From NCBI GenBank assembly GCA_913778505.1, contig CAJYWD010000013.1, positions 1-64,000 of the forward strand: a stretch of 64,000 bases of DNA. Direction: 5' to 3'. This document shows positions 63,025 to 64,000 of this stretch, piece by piece (within the stretch, counting starts at the first letter, position 1; each line of letters starts with the position of its first letter). A model generated the notes under the pieces. The model saw nothing but the letters and a program-made list of their open reading frames with translations. It was not told the DNA's origin and did no database searches. This DNA is from an uncultured Chryseobacterium sp. Its GTDB lineage: Bacteria; Bacteroidota; Bacteroidia; Flavobacteriales; Weeksellaceae. The position numbers and the translations under genes are program-made.

Positions 63025-63228
63025 ATGCTAAAAAAAGGAGACCAGGTAAAATGGCAAACCCAAAACGGCGAAACACACGGCGCCGTAACCAAAGTTCACA
63101 AAGAAGATTTTACCTTTATGGGAAAAAAGCGCCGCGCATCTGAAGATGAGCCGCAATTTGAGGTCATGAGCGAAAAAACCGGAAAATCTGCCGTACACAA
63201 AGAATCGGCACTGAAAAAAAGATCTTAG
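63025..63228 (+). CDS. DUF2945 (hypervirulence-associated Tudor-like) protein
   Basis: A 67-residue basic protein. It begins MLKKGDQVKWQTQNGETHG and has the GAVTKVHKEDFTFMGKKRRAS and PQFEVMSEKTGKSAVHKESAL segments of DUF2945, a small SH3/Tudor-like fold. The function is unknown. I use the ATG at 63025 and not the TTG at 62998, which would add nine residues of unlike composition. It ends next to a bidirectional terminator. Confidence 0.85.
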   Translation: MLKKGDQVKWQTQNGETHGAVTKVHKEDFTFMGKKRRASEDEPQFEVMSEKTGKSAVHKESALKKRS

Positions 63229-63246
63229 ACTTAGATGATCAAAATT

Positions 63247-63270
63247 AAAGCTTCCGAAAATGGAAGCTTT
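63247..63270. terminator. Bidirectional terminator between DUF2945 and the HAD gene
   Basis: AAAGCTTCC (63247-63255) pairs with GGAAGCTTT (63262-63270). T-rich tails lie on both strands. Confidence 0.85.
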
Positions 63271-63276
63271 CTGTTT

Positions 63277-64000
63277 TTAAAAAGATCGGATGACATCACC
63301 TATGGCTTTTACAACGCCAAAGCTATCATTACTTTCGGCTTCATAATTGGCCACCTTTTTCACATCGGGATGTGCATTTTGCATTGCGTAAGAAAACTTA
63401 GAATTCTTCAGCATATCAATGTCATTCATATAATCTCCGAAAACCATGGTCTCGGAAGGGAGAATGCTAAGTTTTTCCTGAATAATAGCAAGTGCATGTC
63501 CCTTACTGATGCGCTTATTCATAATATCGATCCAGTTTTTTCCGGACAAAACGATTTCCAGATTTTCATTGCTAAACTGTTCCAGATGCGAAAAAAGATG
63601 ATCTTCCGCACCATCCGCATGATAGATGGCGATCTTAAAGACATCATCATGCAATTCAGCTGTCAGATCATCTACCTGCTCATTGGCTGTATAATAGGTT
63701 TTAAAATAGTTGACAAAATCATCATTATTGCTTTCATAGTAAGCATTTTTCTTCGCCGAGACTACTATTTCTGCGCCCGGAATTTCCCTTGCCGTCTGTA
63801 CAATTTCTGTAACCGTTTCGTGAGCAAGCCGGTCCGCAAAAAGTTCCTGATCTTTGTAAATCACGTATCCGCCGTTCTCTGCAATGAAACCTATTTCGCT
63901 CTCTATATTCTTGAAGTACTGCGTGATGCCGGCCATCTGACGCCCGCTGGCAGGGACAAACAGGATATTGCGTTTTTTTAGTTCTTCGTATACTGCGGGG
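63277..64000 (-). CDS. HAD-superfamily (Cof/YidA-type) phosphatase, 5' partial
   Basis: The frame stays open to the window edge, so the N-terminal catalytic DxD motif is outside. Visible parts are motif II (LFVPASGRQM), a cap domain (about 60-150 of the visible part), IDIMNKRISKGHALAII, and the motif III/IV Lys and Asp pair in PSETMVFGDYMNDIDMLKNS. This is the Cof-type IIB phosphatase layout. The substrate is probably a sugar phosphate or related small molecule; not determinable. Confidence 0.9.
   Translation of the reverse strand, partial: PAVYEELKKRNILFVPASGRQMAGITQYFKNIESEIGFIAENGGYVIYKDQELFADRLAHETVTEIVQTAREIPGAEIVVSAKKNAYYESNNDDFVNYFKTYYTANEQVDDLTAELHDDVFKIAIYHADGAEDHLFSHLEQFSNENLEIVLSGKNWIDIMNKRISKGHALAIIQEKLSILPSETMVFGDYMNDIDMLKNSKFSYAMQNAHPDVKKVANYEAESNDSFGVVKAIGDVIRSF

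Noticed and set aside
63235-63981. 248-residue plus-strand ORF
   Set aside because: Antisense to the HAD phosphatase, whose motifs are clear on the minus strand.

Overview
The window looks like ordinary chromosome from an AT-rich member of the Flavobacteriia, probably the Weeksellaceae (Chryseobacterium-like). This is inferred from gene content and signals, not from a search. The supports are: the Bacteroidetes -7 promoter motif TAnnTTTG upstream of many genes; very few Shine-Dalgarno-like sites; a GldI gliding lipoprotein; a C-terminal type IX secretion sorting domain; an atpD-atpC pair away from the rest of the ATP synthase genes; menaquinone genes; a monomeric isocitrate dehydrogenase; and AT-rich intergenic inverted repeats. 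No tRNA, rRNA, CRISPR array, insertion sequence or prophage was seen. Both edges cut genes: a radical SAM protein on the left and a HAD phosphatase on the right.

Layout. 0-8 kb: radical SAM protein, FKBP, atpC/atpD, ribF and a GH3 glycosidase. 8-17 kb: a minus-strand run with MmcQ/YjbR, a LolA-like protein, kdsB, a RES-Xre toxin-antitoxin pair, an aminotransferase, phosphohexomutase, a GIN-domain lipoprotein, a glycosyltransferase and a DUF4199 protein. 17.3 kb: the small SRP RNA. 17.5-21 kb: a metallo-hydrolase, menA, DUF2461 and menB. The 468-base gap after menB holds structured repeats and no credible gene. 21-28.7 kb: DUF4920, a Ser/Gly-repeat GIN lipoprotein, a coiled-coil protein, a Nif3-like protein, a second RES-Xre pair, a K+ channel with a zinc ribbon, a patatin and lpdA. 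28.8-31.7 kb: an odd fusion protein (anti-sigma-like N-terminus, TonB-plug-like segment, VWA, T9SS tail) beside an ECF sigma gene that has an in-frame stop. 31.9-36 kb: a GbsR-led cluster, a LuxC-like reductase and a divergent ferredoxin. 36-39.7 kb: serC-serA-DUF1015. 39.9-42.6 kb: bacteriophytochrome kinase with heme oxygenase. 42.8-47 kb: two PPIase lipoproteins including GldI, ilvE, mnmD and a Nudix hydrolase. 47-54 kb: a glycosyltransferase, a ParE-like pair and recQ in one minus-strand run, then kdsD, tatC, a Crp/Fnr regulator and tpx. 54-64 kb: icd, a large plug-domain protein, an alpha/beta hydrolase, a lipoprotein, a CPA2 antiporter, a DUF2945 protein and a HAD enzyme.

Functional links. 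kdsB and kdsD both serve Kdo/lipopolysaccharide synthesis. menA and menB serve menaquinone synthesis. serC and serA serve serine synthesis. Heme oxygenase makes the biliverdin that the adjacent phytochrome binds. The best leads are (i) two paralogous RES-Xre modules, each with a direct-repeat operator at about 21-22 bp spacing, the second heading a nif3/coiled-coil operon; (ii) the disrupted sigma gene beside the chimeric VWA/T9SS protein; (iii) a toxin-antitoxin pair inserted between recQ and a glycosyltransferase without its own visible promoter; and (iv) several families of intergenic inverted repeats.
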